Positions 53,399 through 62,837 of a stretch of 64,000 nt of DNA are shown piece after piece. A model generated the notes under the pieces. That model was not told where the DNA came from. It searched no databases and saw only the letters and a program-made list of their open reading frames with translations. The DNA is from Hygrophila difformis (taxonomy: Eukaryota > Streptophyta > Magnoliopsida > Lamiales > Acanthaceae). The number at the start of each line of letters is the position of its first letter. Within the stretch, counting starts at the first letter, position 1. Location: NCBI GenBank assembly GCA_030278955.1, contig JAOANR010000014.1, positions 39,507,453 to 39,571,452 of the forward strand, written 5' to 3'. The position numbers and the translations under genes were made by a program.

Positions 53399-56300
53399 AT
53401 GATAGCCTTTACTGTGAAAGACGTTGTTCTAACAACCGATGACACTCTATCCAAACACTTGTCTGATACAGAGTCTCATGAATCCGACAGTGATGCTAGC
53501 AGATATGACTATGATGAACTTCTTGCAGGTTATGAATCGGTGAAAGAAGATCATGTTGTAGCTGTTGCAGAGAACAAGAAACTGCTTGATCAGAAGGGAG
53601 ATCTACTGATTCTTATTGATGAGAAGGATGCTGAAATCACAAGTCTCAAGAAATCTTTGGTTACTATGACTACTGAACGAGATACTCTATTGGAAGAAAA
53701 CACTGCTTTGCTTGCCAAAACCCAGAAGATAGATAACATGGTTAAAGGGAAAGACAAGCTTGATGCGATCATTAGTCAAGGGAAATCACCTTCCAATAAA
53801 GAAGGAATTGGATACAAGCGCAATGCTAGACCTAACAAGAAAGCTGCACCTACCTTTGTGCGTGCAGGTACACTTGAGACCAGCTCATCCAAGACACCTG
53901 ATAAAGATGATTGTTCAGAGTCCCCCAAGAAAAGCAAAGACTGCCCTTATTGTAAATTCCAGGGTCATCCTGTTCAACTCTGTCAAAGACTTACCCAAGA
54001 TCTCCTTGGTGGTCGCCCGGTTGTTTGGCCATCGCTGGAACTACAGAAGCAGGTCAAACTTACTATGATGTGGATTCCCAAATCCAAGATTGTCCCCAAG
54101 ATGTGTCTTGTTGTACTTTCAGCTCAGAAAGGACCCAATGATGGTAAGTGGTACTTTGACAGTGGCTGTTCTCGACATATGACAGATAAAAAGGATTTCC
54201 TTCTTGACTATGTTGAATCTGATTGTGGAGAAGTCCTCTATGGAAATGGTGCACGTAGCAAAATTTGTGGATATGGGAAAGCAAAAGGTGCAAACATGGG
54301 GTTTCTAACTACTGTGTACTATGTTGCTGATCTATCTACAAACTTAATTTCCATAAGTCAACTCTGTGATGAGAAATTTTTTGTTGGTTTCACTGATGCT
54401 GATTGCATGGTTATTGATCCCGCATACAATTGTGTTATTAAGGGAGTTCGATCATCTAACAATTGTTATGTTTTGAAGCCTGCTGTGGAATCAGTCTTTC
54501 TGTCTCAGGTTGAAACAGCAAAGTTGTGGCATCAAAGATGTGGGCATATGAACTACAAATCTCTTATCCAACTTAGCAAATCTGGCGTTGTTCGAGGGTT
54601 GCCCAAACTACAGAGCAAAGCTAAGGTAGTCTGTGGTGCTTGCACTAAGGGTAAACAAATCCACTCATCTCACAAAGTAGTGGATACAATTCAGACCACA
54701 AGGTGCCTTGAGCTGTTGCACATGGATTTGATGGGACCAACAGAAGTGCCTAGCCTAGGTGGTAAGAGGTACATCTTTGTATGCGTTGATGATTTTTCTC
54801 GTTATACTTGGGTTGATTTTTTAAAATCCAAAGATGAGGCTGTGTCAGTGTTCTCCAAGCTATCTTTAAAGATCATGGCTGAGAAGGATCTCAAGATAGG
54901 GCGTATTCGATCTGATCATGGAAAAGAGTTTGAAAATCAGTTGTTCGCACAACTCTGCAACAACCTTGGTATTGCTCATGAATATTCAGCCCCACATACT
55001 CCACAACAGAATGGTGTAGTTGAGCGTAAGAACCGTACTCTCCAGGAGATGGCTCGATCTCTTCTCCATGCTAGTAACCTTGGGAAGCGCTTTTGGGCTG
55101 AAGCTGTCAATATTTCTTGCTACATCATCAATTGTGTGTACATGCGACCTCAGACAACCACTACTCCTTATGAGATTTGGAGAGGAAAGACTCCTAACAT
55201 CTCTCACCTTCATGTCTTTGGAAGCTTGTGCTATGCCTTGAAGGATCGAACTATTGTCAAAAAATTCGATTCCAAATCTGATGAAGCTATTTTCTTGGGA
55301 TATTCAGTGGATTCAAGAGCCTACCGGGTTTATTTGAAGAGAACTTCCAAGGTCATTGAAACTATTAATGTTGTCTTTGATGATGCTAATCTCTCTGCAG
55401 GCTCAGTCTCTTCTCAAGATGATGATGATGATCCAATTCGGATTATTCCTCATGTCTCCTCCAGTGCCTCTCCTGATGTAACGCCTCCATCCGATCCTAT
55501 TGATGTTTCTGATACTGAAGACGGTGATCCGGTTGTTGATACAACTGATGAACAACCTTCAGCTCCAGATTCTCCTAAAAGGCGAGGTCCAAAACGTGGT
55601 CCACGAGCACCTAAGTATCACTCTAAGGATGATATCATTGGCGATCCCTCTGGTCCTAGACAGACTCGAGGTCATCAATTAAACATTTCTGAATTGGCAA
55701 ATATGTGCTTTCACATTATGCATTGTTTTGTTTCATCTATTGAACCTAAGAATGCTAATGAGGCTTTGCAAGATGAGTTTTGGATAGCTGCCATGCAGGA
55801 TGAATTGCTACAATTTAAGCGCAATGATGTTTGGGAGTTGATGGAACAACCAGCTGGTGTGAATGTCATTGGCACTAAATGGGTTTTTCGCAACAAGACT
55901 GATGAACATGGGAAAATCATTCGCAATAAAGCTCGCTTGGTTGCACAAGGCTTTACTCAGATTGAAGGTCTAGACTATGATGAGACTTTCGCTCCTGTTG
56001 CTCGCATTGAGGCTGTCAGATTATTACTTGCTATCTCTTGCTCTCTTGGTTTTAAATTATATCAAATGGACATCAAAACTGCCTTTCTGAATGGCTACAT
56101 CAAGGAAGACATCTATGTGTCTCAGCCCCTTGGTTTTGAATGCCCTGATCATCCTGACTATGTTTATAAGGTCAAGCGTGCTCTTTATGGTTTAAAGCAG
56201 GCTCCACGTGCCTGGTATGAACGCTTGTCTACCTATCTCCTGGCTAAAGGCTATGTGCGTGGTAATGTTGATAAGACGTTGTTTGTACAACGTACAAACA

Positions 56301-57268
56301 ACCATCTATTAGTCGCACAGATTTATGTGGATGATATTGTCTTTGGCTCTACTTCAGATGAACTTCGAGATGCTTTTGTACATTCCATGCAGACTGAATT
56401 CGAGATGAGTATGATGGGTGAGCTCACATTCTTCTTAGGGTTGCAGATTAAGCAAACTTCTGATGGGATTTTTCTTAATCAAGAGAAGTATGTTGGCACC
56501 ATGCTTCAGAAATTCAAAATGGAAGACTGCAAGATTGCCAGATCACCCCTTGGTCAGCATGACAAGATCACTAAAGATGAATCAGGGGTTTCTGTTAATC
56601 AGAAAATGTATCGCAGCATCATTGGCAGTCTCTTATATCTCACTGCCAGTCGTCCGGATATCTCCTTCAGTGTTGGTGTGTGCGCTAGATATCAATCTGA
56701 TCCTAAGGAATCCCACCTTCGTGCTGTGAAACGGATTCTTCGTTATATTAAAGGTACTCCTGGCCTTGGTCTCTGGTATTCTAAACGGTCTTCATTGGAA
56801 CTAATTGGTTATACAGACTCGGATTGGGCTGGTTGTTCTGACGACCGAAAATCAACCACTGGTGGCTGCTTTTACCTTGGACAGAACTTAGTCAGCTGGT
56901 ATTCTCGTAAGCAAAATGTTGTTGCTTTATCTACTGCGGAGGCTGAATATATTGCTGCTGCACATTGTTGTACTCAATTAATTTGGATGCGTCAAATGCT
57001 TCTGGATTATGGTATTTCCTTGGATGATTTCCTTATTCACTGTGATAATACCAGTGCTATTAATATTTCCAGGAATCCAGTACAACACAATCGGAGTAAA
57101 CATATTGACATTCGATTTCATTTCATTCGGAATCTGGTTGAGGATGGTCTCTGCAAGATTCAGCATCTCTCGTCGTTGGAACAACTCGCGGACATCCTCA
57201 CAAAGAACTTGGAAACATCTCGATTTGAGACTCTGAGGCGCAGTTTGGGCTTCTGTTTTTCTCACTGA
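53399..57268 (+). CDS. pol: F Pol: protease, integrase, reverse transcriptase, RNase H (Ty1/Copia)
   Basis: 1289 codons without a stop. A coiled-coil linker and CPYCKFQGHPVQLC precede protease (WYFDSGCSRHMTDKKDF, active Asp at about residue 254). The pre-integrase HHCC module (LWHQRCGHMNYKSL ... CGACTKGKQ) starts at about 376. Integrase has Asp in VDDFSRYTW (about 463), Asp in IRSDHGKEF (about 505) and Glu in NGVVERKNRT (about 541). RT has KARLVAQGFTQ and YVDDIVFGS (about 975). RNase H has YTDSDWAGCSDDRKSTTG (about 1138), STAEAEYIA and HCDNTSAI. All catalytic residues are present, so this pol could still work in trans, although the true translation start lies upstream in the broken gag. Confidence 0.95.
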   Translation: MIAFTVKDVVLTTDDTLSKHLSDTESHESDSDASRYDYDELLAGYESVKEDHVVAVAENKKLLDQKGDLLILIDEKDAEITSLKKSLVTMTTERDTLLEENTALLAKTQKIDNMVKGKDKLDAIISQGKSPSNKEGIGYKRNARPNKKAAPTFVRAGTLETSSSKTPDKDDCSESPKKSKDCPYCKFQGHPVQLCQRLTQDLLGGRPVVWPSLELQKQVKLTMMWIPKSKIVPKMCLVVLSAQKGPNDGKWYFDSGCSRHMTDKKDFLLDYVESDCGEVLYGNGARSKICGYGKAKGANMGFLTTVYYVADLSTNLISISQLCDEKFFVGFTDADCMVIDPAYNCVIKGVRSSNNCYVLKPAVESVFLSQVETAKLWHQRCGHMNYKSLIQLSKSGVVRGLPKLQSKAKVVCGACTKGKQIHSSHKVVDTIQTTRCLELLHMDLMGPTEVPSLGGKRYIFVCVDDFSRYTWVDFLKSKDEAVSVFSKLSLKIMAEKDLKIGRIRSDHGKEFENQLFAQLCNNLGIAHEYSAPHTPQQNGVVERKNRTLQEMARSLLHASNLGKRFWAEAVNISCYIINCVYMRPQTTTTPYEIWRGKTPNISHLHVFGSLCYALKDRTIVKKFDSKSDEAIFLGYSVDSRAYRVYLKRTSKVIETINVVFDDANLSAGSVSSQDDDDDPIRIIPHVSSSASPDVTPPSDPIDVSDTEDGDPVVDTTDEQPSAPDSPKRRGPKRGPRAPKYHSKDDIIGDPSGPRQTRGHQLNISELANMCFHIMHCFVSSIEPKNANEALQDEFWIAAMQDELLQFKRNDVWELMEQPAGVNVIGTKWVFRNKTDEHGKIIRNKARLVAQGFTQIEGLDYDETFAPVARIEAVRLLLAISCSLGFKLYQMDIKTAFLNGYIKEDIYVSQPLGFECPDHPDYVYKVKRALYGLKQAPRAWYERLSTYLLAKGYVRGNVDKTLFVQRTNNHLLVAQIYVDDIVFGSTSDELRDAFVHSMQTEFEMSMMGELTFFLGLQIKQTSDGIFLNQEKYVGTMLQKFKMEDCKIARSPLGQHDKITKDESGVSVNQKMYRSIIGSLLYLTASRPDISFSVGVCARYQSDPKESHLRAVKRILRYIKGTPGLGLWYSKRSSLELIGYTDSDWAGCSDDRKSTTGGCFYLGQNLVSWYSRKQNVVALSTAEAEYIAAAHCCTQLIWMRQMLLDYGISLDDFLIHCDNTSAINISRNPVQHNRSKHIDIRFHFIRNLVEDGLCKIQHLSSLEQLADILTKNLETSRFETLRRSLGFCFSH

Positions 57269-57476
57269 ATGGGTTTGATTCGGGCGGGCCACTGCTTTAC
57301 TTGATTTATTATTCTCTAGGCCCAAGCCCAAGCCCAGGGGGAGATTCTTTCCACCGATTGAGACGGTTGCCGGTAGCTCCACTACTCATAACACGTCTCC
57401 ACTCTCTCTCTCCCCAGTCGACTCTGCAGATACTCCAGTTTCTCCCGTTCCTCGCGAAATTTGAATTCTCATTGCA
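57269..57476 (+). other. Spacer between pol and env-like ORF
   Basis: 208 bp. It contains a purine/pyrimidine-rich stretch and tctctag, a possible 3' splice site; sub-genomic splicing could give access to the next ORF. Not proven. Confidence 0.35.
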
Positions 57477-59147
57477 ATGGCGTCCCCTTCTCACTCAAAT
57501 GTCACTCCTGATGAAGTCGTTGATGCCCAGCCTCTTGCCGTTGATGACTCGCTCTACAAGGCTCGACTTGCTGCTCAATCGCCTGATGATGATCAGTTTC
57601 AGGATGCTCAAGAAGATGTCGATGCTGCCATTGATGACTATTTCGTAGCTGATCCTGATGATGCGGATATGGAGGTTCATCCTAACGCTGAGAAGGGTTC
57701 TTACCCTCAACCTCCCTCGGACAATGTTGAGACACCATCGGTTGGCGCAGATCCAAAAGCGGATGTTCCAACAACAGCAAACCCTAACACGGGTGCTGGA
57801 AGTTCGACATCTCCTCCGGTCCCTGCCCCCGGTGCGTCTCCGTCCGCTCCTGTCCCTCCTGGTACTAGTTCGCCTCTTTCGCCTTCGGCTGTTGCCACTG
57901 GTGATGGGTTGCTCTTATTGGATCCTGAACTGAATGCTCAGCCTCACTCTGGGACTGCCCAACAAGTTCCGTTTGGTGGGTCGCCTACTGAGGATGTTCC
58001 AACCACTGAGGAACAACCATCTCGGCCTGATACAGATGATATTCCTCTGGATGAGATTAGGAGATCACTTCGTGAGAAAGGGAAGCGCAAGGCTGTTCCG
58101 ACACCATCCAAACAACCTTCGAAGAAGAAGTCTAAGAAGGGTCCTCCTAAGAAGAAGTCTGCCCCTGTTCTCCAGGAATCCGATGCACATTCTCCTCTGT
58201 ATTTCTCCGCTGATGGAGAAAGGTATGCCTTGGAAACCCTTCCCTCTCGTGGTTTCATATCTGAGGAATGTTATGTGCATCCCTATTATGATCAAATTGG
58301 TTTTTCTGAATATCTAGAGAAGAAACATCTGTCTGTTTGGGCTACTTCACTTAAGCGTTATTCCCCTACTGTGGTTCGTGAATTTTATGCCAATTTGCAT
58401 CCTGATATCCTTGATCCTGTTTCCCCTTGGTACTGTAAGATTTACCTTCGTGGAGAGTTGCTTGATTTTACTCCCTCTGTTTTGAATGAGTTGTTGGAAC
58501 TTCCTACCAACACTGATATGAACAACCCCTTTGATCTGCTTAATGCTGAGCTAGCTACTATAGCCTCTACTATTTCTGCCTCTAAGAAATCTGCTTTTGG
58601 TAGACGTGCTATGAGTCCTTCAGACCTTTCTATGAAATTCAATTGTCTGTTTAGGCTTGGAGCTTCCAATTTCTTACCTACTTCAAATGCTAGCCAGCTT
58701 AGTTCTCACATGGGAAAATTCTTGTATTCCATTGATGAGTGTCCTGAGATCCTTAACTATGGTTACCTGATCATTAAGCATATGTTGAGGTTCTCTCATG
58801 ACAAAATTGAGAAGAATACCCATTTGCCTTATCCTGCTCTCATAACCCTGTTTGCTCATTCCTGCCACCTGCTTGCCTCTAATGAGACATTCATTAAAGT
58901 CAAGAAACACTTACCTTCTGATAAGCTCAAAGGTCTCCACAATGACTTCAAGCTTGGTCCTCAAAAGCTTGGGTCAGCACTAGTTGATCATATCAGAACT
59001 GAGCTGCAACAGGTTGAGAAGGAGTTAGGCATCTTGAATGACAAGCAGATGGGCCTGAAGCGGAAGGTTCGAAAGCTGGTTGCCCTACTTCCACACTCTT
59101 TTGATGCTCCAGCTGAGGGGGAGGATGATTCTGAGGGTACTCCCTGA
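57477..59147 (+). CDS. F env-like ORF (SIRE type), nuclear-type protein
   Basis: 556 codons, intact. The N-terminus is acidic and Pro/Ser/Thr-rich (to about residue 185). A strong basic cluster follows (KGKRKAVPTPSKQPSKKKSK, about 200-228) that looks like a nuclear localisation signal. The folded part (about 240-480; VVREFYANLHPD, KIYLRGELLDFTPSVLNELL, MKFNCLFRLGASNF, LPYPALITLFAHSCHLL) matches the domain called 'putative plant transposon protein'. A C-terminal coiled coil ends it (LQQVEKELGILNDKQMGLKRK). No signal peptide or transmembrane segment is seen, so an envelope role is unlikely. The start ATG has a good plant context (gcaATGGCG). Confidence 0.85.
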   Translation: MASPSHSNVTPDEVVDAQPLAVDDSLYKARLAAQSPDDDQFQDAQEDVDAAIDDYFVADPDDADMEVHPNAEKGSYPQPPSDNVETPSVGADPKADVPTTANPNTGAGSSTSPPVPAPGASPSAPVPPGTSSPLSPSAVATGDGLLLLDPELNAQPHSGTAQQVPFGGSPTEDVPTTEEQPSRPDTDDIPLDEIRRSLREKGKRKAVPTPSKQPSKKKSKKGPPKKKSAPVLQESDAHSPLYFSADGERYALETLPSRGFISEECYVHPYYDQIGFSEYLEKKHLSVWATSLKRYSPTVVREFYANLHPDILDPVSPWYCKIYLRGELLDFTPSVLNELLELPTNTDMNNPFDLLNAELATIASTISASKKSAFGRRAMSPSDLSMKFNCLFRLGASNFLPTSNASQLSSHMGKFLYSIDECPEILNYGYLIIKHMLRFSHDKIEKNTHLPYPALITLFAHSCHLLASNETFIKVKKHLPSDKLKGLHNDFKLGPQKLGSALVDHIRTELQQVEKELGILNDKQMGLKRKVRKLVALLPHSFDAPAEGEDDSEGTP

Positions 59148-59488
59148 TCTGCCAAGTAAGGGGGAGTGACAGTGGATAGGATTGCAGGATTGCTGATTGT
59201 TTCACTGATGTTGGAACATCTTTTGTATTTTCTGGTTTTTCAGACTATGGATCTTTCTGGTTTTTGGGAATTCTGTAATTGCTGGATTTCTTGGATATTT
59301 CTCTGGGCTGTTATTGGATACTCTTCTGGATATTGGTATCTTTTATGAATGGATGTTTTGTCTATGCCTATTCTTCTTCAGCTCATATTGTTTGTGGCTG
59401 TTTACTTGTTGAGTTTCCTCTGCTCTCTGATCTTTATTATGACTGTCTGTGCTTTCTCCACTGTTTTGACTACTTGGCCCGATCATCT
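59148..59488 (+). other. F 3' non-coding region
   Basis: T-rich, with no gene. An agtaaggggga-type purine stretch near 59,155-59,166 resembles the final PPT and may be a second polypurine tract. Confidence 0.4.
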
Positions 59489-59504
59489 CCACAAAGGGGG
59501 AGAT
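59489..59504 (+). promoter_or_regulatory. F polypurine tract
   Basis: ccacaaagggggagat directly before the 3' LTR start TGTTAGGG. Confidence 0.85.
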
Positions 59505-60357
59505 TGTTAGGGATATTTTACTATTGTGAAGATGTTCGTCATTTTGGCCGTTGTTGCAACACCGTGTCAACAACGCTTTATTATCTTCACTGGAAAAAGC
59601 ACAGGATAGTACAGTGGCGTGGCATTTCCCCTAGCAGGCCTTAGAGGGTTTTAGATGGGCCTTAAACCCATATAAATACCTGTCTTCGTCCTTGAGGGTG
59701 GATGAGAGTAGAGAGCCGCAATCACAGTCTAGTTTACAGAGGATTAACAGCTTCAAGAGCTGTGATTATGGCGTTTTGAAAGCTGCTGAAGAGAAACCCC
59801 CTGGTTTACGTTGTTTGCAGAAGGCACCAACAACCATCCTACTGCTGGTATATCTTTACCTGTTGTGACTTCTACAATTCTTTGTGGGGTATTTCAGATT
59901 GTGTTTAGACATTTCTTAGATCATTGGTTTGTAAACACAATCGGTGTGTAGTGTAGGTGTCTTAGCACCTTTGAGCTCAATTTGATTGATTAGCTAGGTT
60001 CATCAAACACCACTTTAGTACCTGCCGATGAATTGTTTGCATTAGGGTAGATGTTTGATGCTCCCTTGTGTTCTTCCTAGTCTATTTGGGTAGATAGGAG
60101 AGTTCATTGGAATGCAAGGGTATGTAAAGTGTGATTGACTCTCGTTCAATCAGTTTGGTGGTGATCTAGTGGAATCCCTGGCTTGGTGCCCCCAGATGTA
60201 GATCAGTGGATCGAACTGGGTGATCAAATCTCTTGTGTTCCTATTTGTTCATTCCGCACTCTGTTTCTTGTATTTGCCTCTGGTTGTATTTTACTGGTTG
60301 TTGAGACATCGCTCAAACAACTCTTACAGGGTTTACATATTCTGGTTGGGCCTGTCA
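59505..60357 (+). repeat. F 3' LTR, complete
   Basis: 853 bp, TGTTAGGGATATT ... GGGCCTGTCA, followed by the ccttt target duplication at 60,358-60,362. Confidence 0.9.
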
Positions 60358-60362
60358 CCTTT

Positions 60363-60807
60363 AAATTTAAATAATGGCTTTGAAACCCCTTAATCATGTT
60401 TGTGTTAACTTACTCAGCACGTAGTGCTGACCAAACCATTTTTATTTCTTTTTCTTCCAGAGTTGAGAATTATGCATCGTCATATGCATACACGGGAAGT
60501 TTGGGATGATATATTATATTTGAATTTTTGTATTAGACTAGATCTTGCATGAACGGGCCTGTCTAACCTGTGATTAGGCCATGTTGGCCCTATATTTAAA
60601 TTCCGCTGCGATACATATATGTAAATATTATTTTCCGCTGCAACTTTGATGTATTATTAAATTATATATAAATGGGTTGTTTGAATGTTTTAAATTCTGA
60701 AAAACCATAGCCTTGCATCTCTTTAGCAAGCTCGGAGAAACCGTGTCTTGCTAGGGAGATGTGGCGGTGACATCCCGACCTGGGTGACCAAAAACCGGGG
60801 TGTTACA
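60363..60807 (+). repeat. E 5' LTR, right part (U5)
   Basis: Continuation of the LTR after F. It includes the hairpin cagcac-gta-gtgctg (about 60,414-60,429) and the U5 block shared with D and B2 (gccttgcatctctttagcaa, then agctcggagaa), ending GGGGTGTTACA. Confidence 0.85.
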
Positions 60808-60810
60808 AGT

Positions 60811-60883
60811 TGGTATCAGAGACCAAAATATTTTAAAGCTATCTATTTTAAAGAAAATATCTGATACCAAGTGGTATCAGAGC
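60811..60883 (+). promoter_or_regulatory. E primer binding site, present twice
   Basis: TGGTATCAGAGA (60,811-60,822, one mismatch to initiator Met tRNA) follows the LTR by three bases. A perfect TGGTATCAGAGC lies 61 bp further on (60,872-60,883), preceded by ctgatacca. This is the two-copy form of the array seen in B2. Confidence 0.85.
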
Positions 60884-61483
60884 CCGGCTATTTTTAAACT
60901 ATTATTTTTAAACTTTTATTATTTTTAAAGTACTATTAATATTTTGACTATTATTTAAATTTTAAAGTATTATTTCCATGGAGAAATTTCTATTTTAAAA
61001 CCCATGGGAAAAATATATATCTAGTGCATAAATTATTTTTGAGGGGAAAGCATCATTCGCATTTGCATATTGCATCTCTTTTATGTAGAGAACTTAGAAT
61101 CTTGGCGAATTTTAACTTAGAATCTTGGCGAATATTAACTTAGATCTTTTGCCTGCACTAGATGACTTAGACGCTTGACATCAAATTAGAAACGCTCACT
61201 AGGGACTTATCCTGCCTTAGTTCTAGATCGCATTCATCTAAGCGCACGCCTAAGCATAACAAATCTCGGCTCTAGCCATTCCTATCATGGTACGAACTAG
61301 AAAACTTCCTCATGTGGAACAATAAGAAAATCAAGTTTTATTAAAACACTTTTTATTCCAAAAATCTTGTTTGGAGTTCCAAACCACAAATCCGAAAATT
61401 TGAAATTAGAAATTTACGAAACGTCTTGTTCGAGCGATCTATCTAAACCAAGATAAGCTAATCTATACACGTTATAATAGAAA
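60884..61483 (+). other. E leader between PBS and gag
   Basis: AT-rich. A short duplication, cttagaatcttggcgaa, occurs at about 61,090 and 61,112. No gene. Confidence 0.45.
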
Positions 61484-62548
61484 ATGGCGCCTAGGAGGAA
61501 ACCAAGGAAGGTGAGTCCAAACGGCACTGACGCTAACCTTTCCAACACGCCCAACAACAGTGAAAGTCCTCAGAACCTAGGAGAGCAAGTGCCTCAAGCG
61601 CCCAATAATATGGAAGCACGTTTAAAAACGATAGAGGGATTCCTAGTAGCATTAGGAAATGCGGAGATGCATAGGGCACCTGCAGCAGTACCTCCGCCCG
61701 TAGCTCAAACCAACTATCTAGCATTGGTGAATCCCTATCAACCACCACGTTATGATGGGCAGGAGGATCCCGCCAAACTAGAGGGGTGGATCCGTACATT
61801 TGATAAGCTCTTGGATGCTATCAAATGTCCTGATGAGGCAAAGACACGAGTAGCAACCTACTACTTAGGAGGCGAAGCCGATGAGTGGTGGCAAGACCTC
61901 CAGATGAATTTAGAGGAAGCTGAAGAAGCTTATTCGTGGACTAAACTTAAGGAGGATCTAAGGGACCGCTTCTACCCCATGAGCACCAAGGCGGCAATGT
62001 ACGAAGAGTTTTTATCACTGAAGCAAGAGGGACGGACGGTGCAGGAGTATTACACCCGGTTTAAGGAGTTGGTATGATTTGCTACGAGGATAGTACCAAC
62101 CGACTCTGACAAGGCTCAGAAATTCGAGATGGGTCTGAACCTTAGTATCCGGGAGATACTTGCAGTAGGACAATTCACGAACCTGCAGACGGTTTATGAT
62201 CGAGCTGTAGCAATTGATCGAGTCCAGCAACTGAAGCGTAAGGAAAATGGGGAGACGAGCAAGGACTCGCAAGGATTTGAGAAGAAGAATCGGAGCAATA
62301 ACGGTGGACAAGATAGGAACGATAATAAGGATTTCTATAATGGGAGAAATGGCATACGTCGTACAGTCGTACCACGTTGCCCACAGTGCCACCAAGCCCA
62401 CCTGGTGCGCGAGTGCCCAAGACGCGGGACTTGTTATAGATGTGGTGGGGAAGACCACATGATTAGAGAATGTAATGTTCGTGAGGAGATGATTGAGAAG
62501 AGGATAGAATTGGTAAACCCTCAACAAGGAGATCAAGGAAGAGAGTAA
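61484..62548 (+). pseudogene. gag: E Gag (one nonsense codon; first knuckle pair missing)
   Basis: The start is MAPRRKPRKVSPNG. The capsid-like core is complete in outline (LVNPYQPPRYDGQEDPAKLE, YYLGGEADEWW, FYPMSTKAAMYEEF, VQEYYTRFKELV). A TGA at 62,075-62,077 stands where D has Arg (KELVRF); a C-to-T change at CGA fits. The same frame then runs to TAA at 62,546-62,548 through a basic linker and two knuckles, CPQCHQAHLVREC and CYRCGGEDHMIREC. The knuckle pair CPKCG.../C.RCGR... found in B2 and D is absent. Confidence 0.85.
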
Positions 62549-62557
62549 TAAGTAGGC

Positions 62558-62608
62558 AGTTATGGGGACATAACTGAAGTCCTAAGGGGGAGAGGATGTA
62601 ATACCCCG
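62558..62608 (+). promoter_or_regulatory. E first hairpin-PPT-LTR-start cassette (not used)
   Basis: AGTTATGGGGACATAACT hairpin (62,558-62,575), cctaagggggagagga (62,581-62,596) and TGTAATACCCCG from 62,597. It lies 241 bp before the real LTR start. Confidence 0.85.
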
Positions 62609-62799
62609 TAAAATAGACATTTATTTTTGACGATATGTATTCCGAATGAATAAATAAACATATTCAAATTGTTTTGAACTACGTTATGGCTTGATCCCTT
62701 CATCGGGTACGTAGGCAGCTTAGAAGTTTTAATTCTAAGTTCAGACACAAAAAAAAAACAAACAAACAAAAGACCTTAGCACGAGAAAAGCCAAAACAC

Positions 62800-62837
62800 A
62801 ACTTCGAGGACGAAGTTGATTCTTAAGGAGGGTAGAC
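62800..62837 (+). promoter_or_regulatory. E second hairpin and PPT, used copy
   Basis: AACTTCGAGGACGAAGTT (62,800-62,817), then tcttaaggagggtagac, directly before the 3' LTR. Confidence 0.85.

Larger units (their letters stand above)
52024..60357 (+). mobile_element. Element F: SIRE-type Ty1/Copia retrotransposon with 5' deletion
   Basis: Truncated 5' LTR, gag-pol in one frame with Copia domain order (protease, integrase, RT, RNase H), an env-like ORF after pol, a PPT and a complete 3' LTR, bounded by a 5-bp duplication in the LTR of E. An env-like ORF after a Copia pol is the mark of the SIRE/Maximus lineage (sireviruses). The element cannot start reverse transcription because the PBS is lost. 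Confidence 0.9.

Noticed and set aside
57009..58669. Extra open frames on both strands over the Copia pol end and env-like ORF
   Set aside because: Shadows of the real frames, with skewed Leu/Arg composition.
57477..59147. True viral envelope glycoprotein
   Set aside because: No signal peptide, transmembrane helix or Cys-rich ectodomain; basic nuclear-type cluster instead.
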